Shown: positions 16,191-25,009 of the stretch, one piece after another | Layout of the letters: the number at the start of each line of letters is the position of its first letter | How positions within the stretch are numbered: the stretch's first letter is position 1 | Assembly: GCF_014202575.1 (NCBI RefSeq) | Contig: NZ_JACHHB010000016.1 | Location: 1 to 64,000 of the forward strand | DNA from: Texcoconibacillus texcoconensis | GTDB taxonomy: Bacteria; Bacillota; Bacilli; Bacillales; Salisediminibacteriaceae | Length of the DNA stretch: 64,000 nt | Direction: 5' to 3' | Notes under the pieces: model-generated | What the model was told of the DNA's origin: nothing | Databases searched by the model: none | Seen by the model: only the letters and a program-made list of their open reading frames with translations | Made by a program: the position numbers and the translations under genes

Positions 16191-16772
16191 TTACATATTA
16201 TTGTTAGCTAACCCTTCGATAAAATAAAGATTGATTAAACTGGCAATTTGCTCTTTAGGTAAAGACTCGTGACGCTCTTTCCAATCGTTCACGAGATTAA
16301 TATACATTTTGAACATGAGAAAAGCAGTAATTTTCGGATCGCATTCTCTTAGTTCCCCTCGTTCAATCGCTAAAAGAATTCTCGATTCAATAAAATCACA
16401 GATTTCATTTTCTAAAGATTGAAGTGCCTCAACCGCTTCAGGAGTGCCAAACTCTTTAACTTCTTGAGAAAGTTTAATTGTGAGTTCTTGTTGTTCACGG
16501 AACTTTACGACTTCGTGCAATGCCTCATTAAAATTAGATACAAATGAATTCCCTGGTGTAATCGCATCAGTAGCTACTTGCCTCATTTCTGCGGCGAAGT
16601 TTTGGATAATTTCTTTTAATAATTCTTCCTTTGTAGAAAAATAATTGTAAATCGTTCCTTTTCCAACCTTAGCGATCTTTGCAATTTGGTCCATTGATGT
16701 TGCTTTATATCCAAAGTGCGCAAAAGATGTTGCTGCTGCATCGATAACGCTTTTCCGCTTATCACTGGTCAA
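16191..16772 (-). CDS. TetR/AcrR-family repressor (YhgD-like)
   Basis: 193 residues. The N-terminal HTH has AAATSFAHFGYKATSMDQIA and VGKGTIYNYFSTKEELL, the classic TetR signature; the C-terminal ligand domain has no recognisable specificity. It lies upstream of the giant YhgE-like gene on the same strand, as yhgD-yhgE in B. subtilis. A perfect inverted repeat lies just before its start and a matching one before yhgE, consistent with autorepression plus control of yhgE. Confidence 0.9.
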   Translation of the reverse strand: MTSDKRKSVIDAAATSFAHFGYKATSMDQIAKIAKVGKGTIYNYFSTKEELLKEIIQNFAAEMRQVATDAITPGNSFVSNFNEALHEVVKFREQQELTIKLSQEVKEFGTPEAVEALQSLENEICDFIESRILLAIERGELRECDPKITAFLMFKMYINLVNDWKERHESLPKEQIASLINLYFIEGLANNNM

Positions 16773-16791
16773 TTTGTTTCTCTCCTTCTAG

Positions 16792-16814
16792 TGACTAAAA
16801 AACCATTTTAGTCA
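16792..16814. promoter_or_regulatory. Probable TetR autoregulatory operator
   Basis: Perfect inverted repeat TGACTAAAA / TTTTAGTCA around a 5-base centre (AACCA), 23 bp in total, about 20 bp upstream of the repressor start. Confidence 0.65.
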
Positions 16815-16888
16815 TATCGTTCTTTCAATAATCTATCACAACAATACAGCTAAGGCAAATCGTCATCAATTAATAGAAGCAATGCTTC

Positions 16889-16930
16889 AAAAAAGTGAGC
16901 CCTTTTTATTATCCAAGGCCCACTTTTTTT
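16889..16930 (-). terminator. Terminator of pulA
   Basis: On the minus strand AAAGTGGGCC, a long loop, GGGCTCACTTTTTT. Confidence 0.75.
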
Positions 16931-16939
16931 GTTACATAC

Positions 16940-19051
16940 TCACACTTTCCGATCTTTGATACAAACGATATAAGTTAAGGGTGGGACCGATGTTAAGTCG
17001 CCTTGGATCTCATCAGGGATATTGTCGTCATTACTCGCCTGAACTTTCCAACGCCCAAAGCGGGAGAGTTCTACTTCTACTGGCTGGAACCCTGGATTCC
17101 ACAAGCACGTGATGTCTTCGTTTTCTCCAACAAGCACAACGCCAAACACTGGGTCTGGCAATGAAAGCTCATGGATACGGGATTCTATGTCTTCACGTGA
17201 AGACATTCTAAATAATGGGTAGTTGTCTCGCAGTTTCAATAAGTCTCTCACCAAACAAATATCTTGGTCATAATGTTCCCTTTGCTTCCAATCTAGCGCA
17301 TTGACCGCATCACCTGAGATGTAACTATTCGCGTCCCCGTTTTTCGTTCTGTACATTTCTTGGCCTGCATGTAAAAACGGAATGCCTTGACTTAAAATCG
17401 TAAAAGAAGTTGCTAGTTGGTGAATACGCCGCTTTTCTTCAGTGCCTTCTTCAGGATTCGACCGCTCTAATTTATCCCATAAGGTTAAATTATCATGGCA
17501 TTCAATATAATTTACACTTTGAAGAGGGTCGTTAAAGTGTAAAATGCCAGGTGTCGGTTGAATCGACCCTGTAAATAAATGGTATATCGTTTCTTTGCCT
17601 GCGCCCTCTCCGTTAAAGTAACCACGCGCCGCTTCTTCAAAAGTAGACCCTTTTGTCGCATCGCGAAACAAATCGTTAAAAAACGCAATGCCTGGTAGTT
17701 TTTGAGCATGGAAACTCGTCGCTTGTTGCTTGGAATCTAGCGCTGTCGGCATATCCCAACCTTCACCTAGTAGAATCATTGGAAGGTTTTCCTCATCAGA
17801 TCGTTTTTTTATTTGTTGCATCGTTTCAATATCTAAAATCCCCATTAAGTCAAAACGAAACCCATCTACTTTATAATGGCGCAACCAGTGATCGACTGTA
17901 TCAAGAATAAACTTTCGAACCATTGGACGTTCACTAGCGATATCATTTCCACAACCTGTGCCGTTACTTAACTCACCGTTAGGACCGTAACGAAAATAAT
18001 AACCTGGGACAGTCTTTTCAAACGATGACGTTTGCCAAATATAGACGTGATTAAAAACGACATCAACGATCACTGACAATCCTTCTCTATGAAAGGTATC
18101 GATCATTTCCTGACATTCAGTGACACGACTAATTGGGTCAGTTGGGTCGGTCGTATAACTTCCTTCTGGTGACTGGAAAAATAACGGATCATAACCCCAA
18201 TTATAATTACTTTCGTGATCTAATTCGTCGACGCGCCCAAAGTCGTTGATCGGTAGCAGTTGGACATGAGTTACCCCTAATTCTGCAAAGTACGAAAGAC
18301 CTGACGTATAACCATTTGGTGTCTTTGCATTCGTATCTGTAAGACCTAGAAATTTGCCGCGATTTCGGAAAACACCGCTATCAGCATTCGACGTTGCATC
18401 ACGAACGTGAAGTTCGTAAATCACTGTATTTTCTCGACTGTTCACCGCCGCTTCAGCGCGTTTTTTATCACAAGGCGCTTTCGTTTGCGCAAAATCTATT
18501 ACCACCCCCCGCTTACTGTTTGCGGTTAATGACGGAGTATATGGGTCAATGACCTCAACGGTTTCCCCATTCCTCGTTATTTCATAATGATACGGTTTCC
18601 CGTGGCAGTTGTATGGAACATTCACCCACCAAGTCCCGTTTTTCTTTTTATCAAGGGCGTAATCTGTATCACCGACGATCAAAACGACCTGCCTTGCTGT
18701 AGGTGCCCAAATGGAAAAGTGCGTTTCATTTCCTTTAGTCCAAACGCCGAGACGTTCATCAATGGCATAAAAGTGCTTCTCAAATTCTTCACTTCGGACA
18801 ACTGCCCCGAAATACACAGGCAATTCCGTTTGATTGAAGGTTACGACAAGCTCACCGTGTAACGGAAATTCTTCTTCACCTCGAATCCAAACGTATTTTT
18901 CGTCTCTTTTCCATTCTGCTACTTCATACGTTTTCTTGTGATCAAAGATCTTGATTTCATTTTCAGCAAATGTATTTGCTAATGTTTCAATTTGATTCTC
19001 TTCGATTTTTATCCATTCTACAGATTCCATCCAAGCATTTGCATGTGTCAT
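16940..19051 (-). CDS. pulA: Type I pullulanase (debranching enzyme)
   Basis: 703 residues. The N-terminal carbohydrate-binding part ends in HFSIWAPTARQVVLIV (CBM48). The GH13 catalytic domain carries YNWGYDP, the type I pullulanase signature, nucleophile Asp in DGFRFDLMG, acid Glu in LLGEGWDMP and YIECHDN. I chose ATG at 19051 because it follows AAGGAGG at ideal distance; an in-frame ATG at 19135 has no such site. No signal peptide, so it is cytoplasmic and hydrolyses alpha-1,6 links. It is divergent from glgBCDAP, so it probably works with glycogen phosphorylase in glycogen breakdown. Confidence 0.93.
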   Translation of the reverse strand: MTHANAWMESVEWIKIEENQIETLANTFAENEIKIFDHKKTYEVAEWKRDEKYVWIRGEEEFPLHGELVVTFNQTELPVYFGAVVRSEEFEKHFYAIDERLGVWTKGNETHFSIWAPTARQVVLIVGDTDYALDKKKNGTWWVNVPYNCHGKPYHYEITRNGETVEVIDPYTPSLTANSKRGVVIDFAQTKAPCDKKRAEAAVNSRENTVIYELHVRDATSNADSGVFRNRGKFLGLTDTNAKTPNGYTSGLSYFAELGVTHVQLLPINDFGRVDELDHESNYNWGYDPLFFQSPEGSYTTDPTDPISRVTECQEMIDTFHREGLSVIVDVVFNHVYIWQTSSFEKTVPGYYFRYGPNGELSNGTGCGNDIASERPMVRKFILDTVDHWLRHYKVDGFRFDLMGILDIETMQQIKKRSDEENLPMILLGEGWDMPTALDSKQQATSFHAQKLPGIAFFNDLFRDATKGSTFEEAARGYFNGEGAGKETIYHLFTGSIQPTPGILHFNDPLQSVNYIECHDNLTLWDKLERSNPEEGTEEKRRIHQLATSFTILSQGIPFLHAGQEMYRTKNGDANSYISGDAVNALDWKQREHYDQDICLVRDLLKLRDNYPLFRMSSREDIESRIHELSLPDPVFGVVLVGENEDITCLWNPGFQPVEVELSRFGRWKVQASNDDNIPDEIQGDLTSVPPLTYIVCIKDRKV

Positions 19052-19320
19052 TGCATCCTCCTTGACGCTGTTTTCTGTTTCTATTTCATATCTTATTTTC
19101 TGTTTGCCAAAAGACGTCATTGAATTTTTAGACATTCTTTTTGAACATGCTTCATATCTTCTTTACAGGGTATTCATCGCACAATCAATGATCACCTTAA
19201 ACTTTATATTTGCTAAGGCTTTTTTCGTCTAGATTGTTGTCATTTGAACTTTGTTCATGGCAACTAAACACGACAACCTTATAAAACAAAGTCTTGCAAA
19301 AAAGATAGGAGAGGGTTGAT

Positions 19321-21243
19321 GTGAACACGACTTTGCAAACATTAACGGATGAAGACATTTATCTTTTTCACCAAGGGACGCACTACGAAAGCTATCAATT
19401 TTTAGGCGCTCACCCTGCAGCAGAAAATGGTGAAACGGGCTATCGTTTTACGGTTTGGGCTCCACACGCTAGTCGTGTGCAAGTAGTCGGAGATTTTAAT
19501 GACTGGTGTGGAGATCACGATGAGATGAAGCGGATAAGTGAAAATGGACTTTGGTCTCTTTTCATCGCAAATCTTTCTGCGCACACGCGTTATAAATACG
19601 CAATTGAACATCCAAATAGAAGTTGGCAACTAAAAGCAGATCCATATGCTTCTCAAGCAGAAGTTCGACCCAATACCGCTTCCTTGACACCGCCATGTTC
19701 GCCATACATTTGGAATGACCATAAATGGCAAGAAAATAAAAAAGCAGACCAACCTTATTCAAGTCCTATCCTCATCTATGAAGTACATCTCGGCTCTTGG
19801 AAGAAAAAACAGGATGGTTCGCTTTTAACATACCGAGAACTTGCTGAAGAACTCATTCCATATGTAAAGCAATTAGGCTATACCCATATTGAATTGCTTC
19901 CAATCTGTGAACATCCCTTTGATTTGTCATGGGGTTATCAAATTACTGGCTACTACGCACCGACAAGCAGACACGGAAGTGCAGACGATTTTAAGTTTTT
20001 TGTAGATCAATGCCATCAACACGACATCGGCGTCATCCTCGATTGGGTGCCTGGGCACTTTTGCCGCGATGATCACGGTTTAAGAGAGTTCGATGGTGAG
20101 GCACTTTATGAATATAAAGATTTACGAAAAGCGGATAAGCCGACATGGGGAACGCTTAGCTTCGATTTTGGAAAGCCAGAAGTACAAAGCTTTCTCATTT
20201 CAAACGCGGTGTATTGGTTAAAGGAATATCACCTTGATGGCATACGGGTTGACGCTGTCGCTAGTATGATTTATTTAAATTTTGATCGTGATGAAAATGA
20301 AGAACGCCTTTTAAATACATTCGGTGGTGAGGAAAATTTAGAAGCACTTGCCTTTTTGAAGAAATTAAATGAAGTTGTTTTTGCCTATGAACCAGGTGTA
20401 CTCATGATGGCCGAAGATAGTTCTGATTGGCCGAACGTAACCGCACCAACGGACATGGACGGGCTCGGTTTCAATTTCAAATGGGATATGGGTTGGATGA
20501 ATGACATGCTTGATTATATGGAAAAAGATCCTGTTTTTCGAAAATATCATCATAATGCGCTCACGTTTTCGCATATGTATGCAGGAAGTGAAAATTTTGT
20601 GTTACCCCTCTCTCATGACGAGGTAGTACACGGAAAAAAATCTATGCTCGATAAAATGCCTGGTGATCAGTGGCAAAAGTTTGCGCAATGGCGGCTTTTA
20701 TACGGCTACATGCTCACACATCCAGGGAAGAAATTACTTTTTATGGGTGGAGAACTTGCGCAATACGCGGAGTGGAAGGATCAAGAAGAGCTCGATTGGC
20801 ATCTACTCGATTATCCTTTGCACCGAGGAATGTTTGATTATGTTAAGGAGATCAATCACTTTTACTTAAACCATCCTGAATTATTTGAAGGCGATCATGA
20901 TACAAATGGCTTTCATTGGATCGATCCGGACAACAAAGATGCAAGTATCATCACATTCCGAAGGGTATCGCCAAAAACAAAGCGTGAACTTATTATTGTT
21001 TGTCATTTCACGCCTCTTGTTTTATATGCATATAAAGTGGGGGTTCCAAAATCAGGAACTTACAAACAAATCTTTAACTCAGACGCAGCAAAATTCGGCG
21101 GATCTGACCAAATAAGCGATGCGGAACATTTTACAATCCCTGAGCATTGGAACGGTTATGACCAACATATTGAAATCAAAGTTCCCCCGTTTGGTATCAC
21201 CATTTTTGAACGTGTCGATGAAGACAAAGGAGGAAATGATTGA
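19321..21243 (+). CDS. glgB: 1,4-alpha-glucan branching enzyme
   Basis: 640 residues from GTG, preceded by AGGAGAGGG. CBM48 ([20 protein letters not shown]) then GH13: [13 protein letters not shown] (nucleophile Asp), MAEDSSDWP (acid Glu), [12 protein letters not shown]. Transfers alpha-1,4 chains to alpha-1,6 positions of growing glycogen. First gene of the operon; its TGA overlaps the ATG of glgC by one base. Confidence 0.97.
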   Translation: MNTTLQTLTDEDIYLFHQGTHYESYQFLGAHPAAENGETGYRFTVWAPHASRVQVVGDFNDWCGDHDEMKRISENGLWSLFIANLSAHTRYKYAIEHPNRSWQLKADPYASQAEVRPNTASLTPPCSPYIWNDHKWQENKKADQPYSSPILIYEVHLGSWKKKQDGSLLTYRELAEELIPYVKQLGYTHIELLPICEHPFDLSWGYQITGYYAPTSRHGSADDFKFFVDQCHQHDIGVILDWVPGHFCRDDHGLREFDGEALYEYKDLRKADKPTWGTLSFDFGKPEVQSFLISNAVYWLKEYHLDGIRVDAVASMIYLNFDRDENEERLLNTFGGEENLEALAFLKKLNEVVFAYEPGVLMMAEDSSDWPNVTAPTDMDGLGFNFKWDMGWMNDMLDYMEKDPVFRKYHHNALTFSHMYAGSENFVLPLSHDEVVHGKKSMLDKMPGDQWQKFAQWRLLYGYMLTHPGKKLLFMGGELAQYAEWKDQEELDWHLLDYPLHRGMFDYVKEINHFYLNHPELFEGDHDTNGFHWIDPDNKDASIITFRRVSPKTKRELIIVCHFTPLVLYAYKVGVPKSGTYKQIFNSDAAKFGGSDQISDAEHFTIPEHWNGYDQHIEIKVPPFGITIFERVDEDKGGND

Positions 21244-22385
21244 TGAAAAAAGATTGTGTCGCCATGCTTCTAGCAGGTGGAAAAGGAACAAGATTAGGCC
21301 CATTGACAAAAAACTTAGCTAAGCCGGCGGTCCCATTTGGCGGCAAATATCGAATTATTGATTTTGCTCTCAGCAACTGCGCTAATTCACGGATTGAAAC
21401 TGTTGGTGTCCTCACGCAATATTCACCAATGGTTTTAAATAAACATATCGGGGCTGGCAAGGCTTGGGACCTCGATCAACCATCAGGTGGACTGTTTATT
21501 TTATCACCATTTACAGCCAGCAACGGCGGACAGTGGTACGAAGGAACGGCTGATTCCGTTTATCAAAACATTCATTACATTGAACAATATGAACCTGAAA
21601 ATGTACTGATCATTTCAGGAGATCACATTTACCACATGAACTATGAACTGTTACTAGAACACCATATAGAAAGCGGGGCTGACGCAACGATTTCCGTCAT
21701 CGAAGTCCCTTGGGAAGAGGCTTCACGTTTTGGGATTTTGAATACGGACGAAGATCTATCGATTTATGAATTTGATGAAAAACCTGCTGCCCCCAAAAGT
21801 AACTTAGCATCTATGGGTATTTACGTTTTCAAATGGTCAGTGCTCAAACAATACCTGATCGATGATGCCGACACTGAACGATCGAGCCACGATTTCGGGA
21901 AAGACGTCATCCCTGCAATGCTCAATAACGACTGCTCGATGTATGCTTACCCTTTTCATGGTTATTGGAAAGATGTCGGGACAATCCAAAGTTACTGGGA
22001 AGCAAATATGGATCTATTAGAAGAAGACTTTTGCCTCTCCCTTCATAACAAAGAATGGCGTACGTATTCTAATGACTCAGATGACCCACCGCAATTTATT
22101 GCCGATACGGCGACAGTACGTAATGCCATTATCAACTCGGGGTGCTTTGTTAAGGGGACGGTGGAACGGTCAATCTTGTTTAGCCATGTAAAAGTCGGTA
22201 CCGACAGTATTGTTCGAAACTCGATTATTCATCCGAATGTAACAATCGGAGAGAACGTAACCATCGATCGGGCCATTATTCAAGAAGGAACAACAATTCC
22301 AGACGGTACAGAGATTATTACATCTGCCAATGACGAACCACTTGTGATTGATCAGGAATCAATGTCAAACCTTGTCTTTAGCTAA
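21243..22385 (+). CDS. glgC: Glucose-1-phosphate adenylyltransferase, catalytic subunit
   Basis: 380 residues. Nucleotidyltransferase motif [14 protein letters not shown] at the N-terminus, [15 protein letters not shown], then a left-handed beta-helix tail ([20 protein letters not shown]). It forms ADP-glucose from ATP and glucose-1-phosphate, the committed step of glycogen synthesis. ATG follows AGGAGGAAATGATTG. It works with GlgD, encoded next. Confidence 0.96.
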   Translation: MKKDCVAMLLAGGKGTRLGPLTKNLAKPAVPFGGKYRIIDFALSNCANSRIETVGVLTQYSPMVLNKHIGAGKAWDLDQPSGGLFILSPFTASNGGQWYEGTADSVYQNIHYIEQYEPENVLIISGDHIYHMNYELLLEHHIESGADATISVIEVPWEEASRFGILNTDEDLSIYEFDEKPAAPKSNLASMGIYVFKWSVLKQYLIDDADTERSSHDFGKDVIPAMLNNDCSMYAYPFHGYWKDVGTIQSYWEANMDLLEEDFCLSLHNKEWRTYSNDSDDPPQFIADTATVRNAIINSGCFVKGTVERSILFSHVKVGTDSIVRNSIIHPNVTIGENVTIDRAIIQEGTTIPDGTEIITSANDEPLVIDQESMSNLVFS

Positions 22386-22418
22386 CACTACTTTATAAGA
22401 GGAGGATCATCAACAAAT

Positions 22419-23534
22419 ATGAAATCAAAACAAATGATGGGATTAATTAACCTAGAACACGAACGCGATGCCCTGCACGAATTGACATACTTTCGCTGCC
22501 CTGCTGCTGTTCCATTTTTCGGTCGTTACCGTTTGATTGATTTTGTCCTTTCTAATATGACGCGTTCAGGGATTCAAGAAGTGGCCATATTCGCCAACCA
22601 TAAGTATCGCTCTTTAATGGACCATTTAGGTACAGGAAGCCATTGGGGGTTAGCAAGACGCCACGGTGGCCTCTTCATCTTTCCGCCTGATTGGAATGAT
22701 CCGACTGACATCTCACGCGGAGATTTACGCCATTTTCACAATAATCGTGATTACTTTCATCGCTCTAAACCCGATTACGTCCTTATAAGCGGAAGTCAAT
22801 TTATCGCAAATACCCAGTATAAAAAAGCCTTTGACAAACACCTAGAAACAGGAGCTGACGTTACCTTAATTACAACCGAAGCTTACCCTGAAACTGAAGG
22901 CGAGATCACAAGATTAAGACCAGAAACCGATGAGCAAGGGCGAGTGCATTCACTCACAAATGACCCTAATAACACGAACCTTTTTACTGACGTTTACATT
23001 CTTCATAAGGAACTACTTATCGATCTCGTAGACGAATGCATTGCCCAAGGAAAAGAACATTTTTTTAACGACGCCATTAAGGCAAAACTCGATCAACTTT
23101 ATGTTCAGACATATCATTATCAAGGAATTTCTGCATTCATAGACTCTCTGGAGAGTTTTTACAAACAAAATATGAATTTATTAAGTGCATCCAAGTATGA
23201 GCAAATGTGTTTACACAGCAATCCTGTAAGTACAAAGAATAGTACTGAACCTCCAGCGAAATATGAGCCTACAGCAGATGTAAGTGGTTCAATTGTTGCT
23301 AATGGCTCTATCATCGCAGGAAAAATTGAAAATAGTATTATCTTTCGTGGTGTAAACGTAGCCCCTGATACACATATAAAAAACGCGATCATTATGCAAG
23401 GATGTAAAATTGAAAGCGGCGCAAAACTTGAAAATGTCATCCTCGATAAAGACGTCCATGTTTCAGCAAACCAACAGTTTATCGGTTCTTGGGATAAACC
23501 ATACACCGTCGCAAAACGATCAGTACTCGTTTAA
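22419..23534 (+). CDS. glgD: GlgD, regulatory subunit of ADP-glucose pyrophosphorylase
   Basis: 371 residues related to GlgC, but the nucleotide-binding GGxGTRLxPLT is replaced by GLINLEHERDALHELT, as usual for GlgD. FGRYRLIDFVLSNMTRSG and the C-terminal beta-helix are kept. GlgD raises the activity of GlgC in Bacillus. AGGAGG precedes ATG; 33 bp after glgC. Confidence 0.94.
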   Translation: MKSKQMMGLINLEHERDALHELTYFRCPAAVPFFGRYRLIDFVLSNMTRSGIQEVAIFANHKYRSLMDHLGTGSHWGLARRHGGLFIFPPDWNDPTDISRGDLRHFHNNRDYFHRSKPDYVLISGSQFIANTQYKKAFDKHLETGADVTLITTEAYPETEGEITRLRPETDEQGRVHSLTNDPNNTNLFTDVYILHKELLIDLVDECIAQGKEHFFNDAIKAKLDQLYVQTYHYQGISAFIDSLESFYKQNMNLLSASKYEQMCLHSNPVSTKNSTEPPAKYEPTADVSGSIVANGSIIAGKIENSIIFRGVNVAPDTHIKNAIIMQGCKIESGAKLENVILDKDVHVSANQQFIGSWDKPYTVAKRSVLV

Positions 23535-23553
23535 AACAGGAGGAGGAACACGC

Positions 23554-24996
23554 ATGTACAACGTCTTATTTGTCGGATCGGAAGCCACTCCTTTTATTAA
23601 AACAGGGGGGCTTGCAGATGTCATCGGGTCCTTACCGAAAGCCATTAACGAAACGGGTGACGCCGAAGTCTCCGTCATCCTCCCTCTTTATCGAGACATC
23701 AAAGAAACATGGCGTAAAGACATGCAAACAATTGCTTCAGTGGAAGTGTCTCTTGGTTGGCGTCAGCATCAAGCCAATTTGCTTACTTACGTTTTCGAAG
23801 GCGTTCGCTTTTACTTTATTGAAAATGACTTCTATTTTGGGCGTGACGGCATCTATGGCTATATGGATGATGGGGAACGGTTTGTATTTTTTAATAAAGC
23901 CGTTCTCGAATGTCTTCCACACCTATATCAACAACCAGATGTTCTGCATGCTCATGACTGGCATGCAGCATTAAGTGTGGCACTTTTAAAAACGTTCCAA
24001 TCAGCACCTTCAATTAAAACGGTGTTGACGATTCATAATTTAAAATTCCAAGGCAAGATGGAACACGATGCATTTTTTGACTTGATCAACCTTCCGCCTA
24101 AACATTTTAGCGGTTTTGAATGGGATGGCATGGTCAATTGTTTAAAAGCGGGTTTGTTTCATGCTGATCACATTACGACTGTAAGCCCTTCATACGCCGA
24201 AGAGATTAAGACATCATACTTTGGGGAAGGACTCGATCCTATTCTATTAGAACGAGCGAACGATTTAAGTGGGATTTTAAATGGGATTGACACGGAGAGC
24301 TACAATTCAGCTACAGATGATGCGCTATATACTCATTTTCAATACCATCCAACTTTGAAGCAAGCAAACAAGCGCTTTATTCAAGAGAAATTCGGTTTGC
24401 CTGTTCGAGATGATGTTCCACTTTATGCCGTAATCTCTCGATTAACCGAACAAAAAGGGTTTCACCTTCTCACCCGCGTTGCTTCAGAGTTTTTAGAACA
24501 AGATGTTCAACTCGTTGTCTTAGGAACTGGGGAATCTCGCTTTGAACATGATTTCACACAAATTGCTGAAGCAAATCCGACTAAAATGGTCACAAAGCTC
24601 ATGTTTGATGAACAGGTTGCAAGACAACTTTATGCTGCTGCTGACTTTTTCATTATGCCTTCAAAGTTTGAGCCTTGTGGGCTCGCTCAACTTATCGCAT
24701 TGCAATATAAAACAGCCCCAATCGTAAGAGAAACAGGTGGTCTAAAAGACACTGTCCAGCCTTTCAATGAGTATGACGGATCAGGAAATGGATTTTGTTT
24801 TTCAAATTATAACGCCCATGATTTATTAAATGTTCTTCGTTATTCATTTGATGTCTATCATGACTGCAACCGATTTTCTAAACTTTATGACAACCTAACG
24901 GGCCATTCATTCACCTGGTTTACTTCAGCAAAATCGTACGTTGACGTTTACAAATCTCTCTGTCGCGCCGAATCGTACGAACTTGTATTAGCATAA
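23554..24996 (+). CDS. glgA: Glycogen synthase (ADP-glucose type)
   Basis: 480 residues, GT5 family: KTGGLADVIGSLPKA at the N-terminus (ADP-glucose site), HAHDWHAAL, and PSKFEPCGLAQLIALQY near the C-terminus. ATG at 23554 follows AGGAGGA and gives the standard MYNVLFVGSEATPF start; a longer in-frame version beginning inside glgD is not supported. Elongates alpha-1,4-glucan. Confidence 0.96.
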   Translation: MYNVLFVGSEATPFIKTGGLADVIGSLPKAINETGDAEVSVILPLYRDIKETWRKDMQTIASVEVSLGWRQHQANLLTYVFEGVRFYFIENDFYFGRDGIYGYMDDGERFVFFNKAVLECLPHLYQQPDVLHAHDWHAALSVALLKTFQSAPSIKTVLTIHNLKFQGKMEHDAFFDLINLPPKHFSGFEWDGMVNCLKAGLFHADHITTVSPSYAEEIKTSYFGEGLDPILLERANDLSGILNGIDTESYNSATDDALYTHFQYHPTLKQANKRFIQEKFGLPVRDDVPLYAVISRLTEQKGFHLLTRVASEFLEQDVQLVVLGTGESRFEHDFTQIAEANPTKMVTKLMFDEQVARQLYAAADFFIMPSKFEPCGLAQLIALQYKTAPIVRETGGLKDTVQPFNEYDGSGNGFCFSNYNAHDLLNVLRYSFDVYHDCNRFSKLYDNLTGHSFTWFTSAKSYVDVYKSLCRAESYELVLA

Positions 24997-25009
24997 GGAG
25001 GAACGCCCG

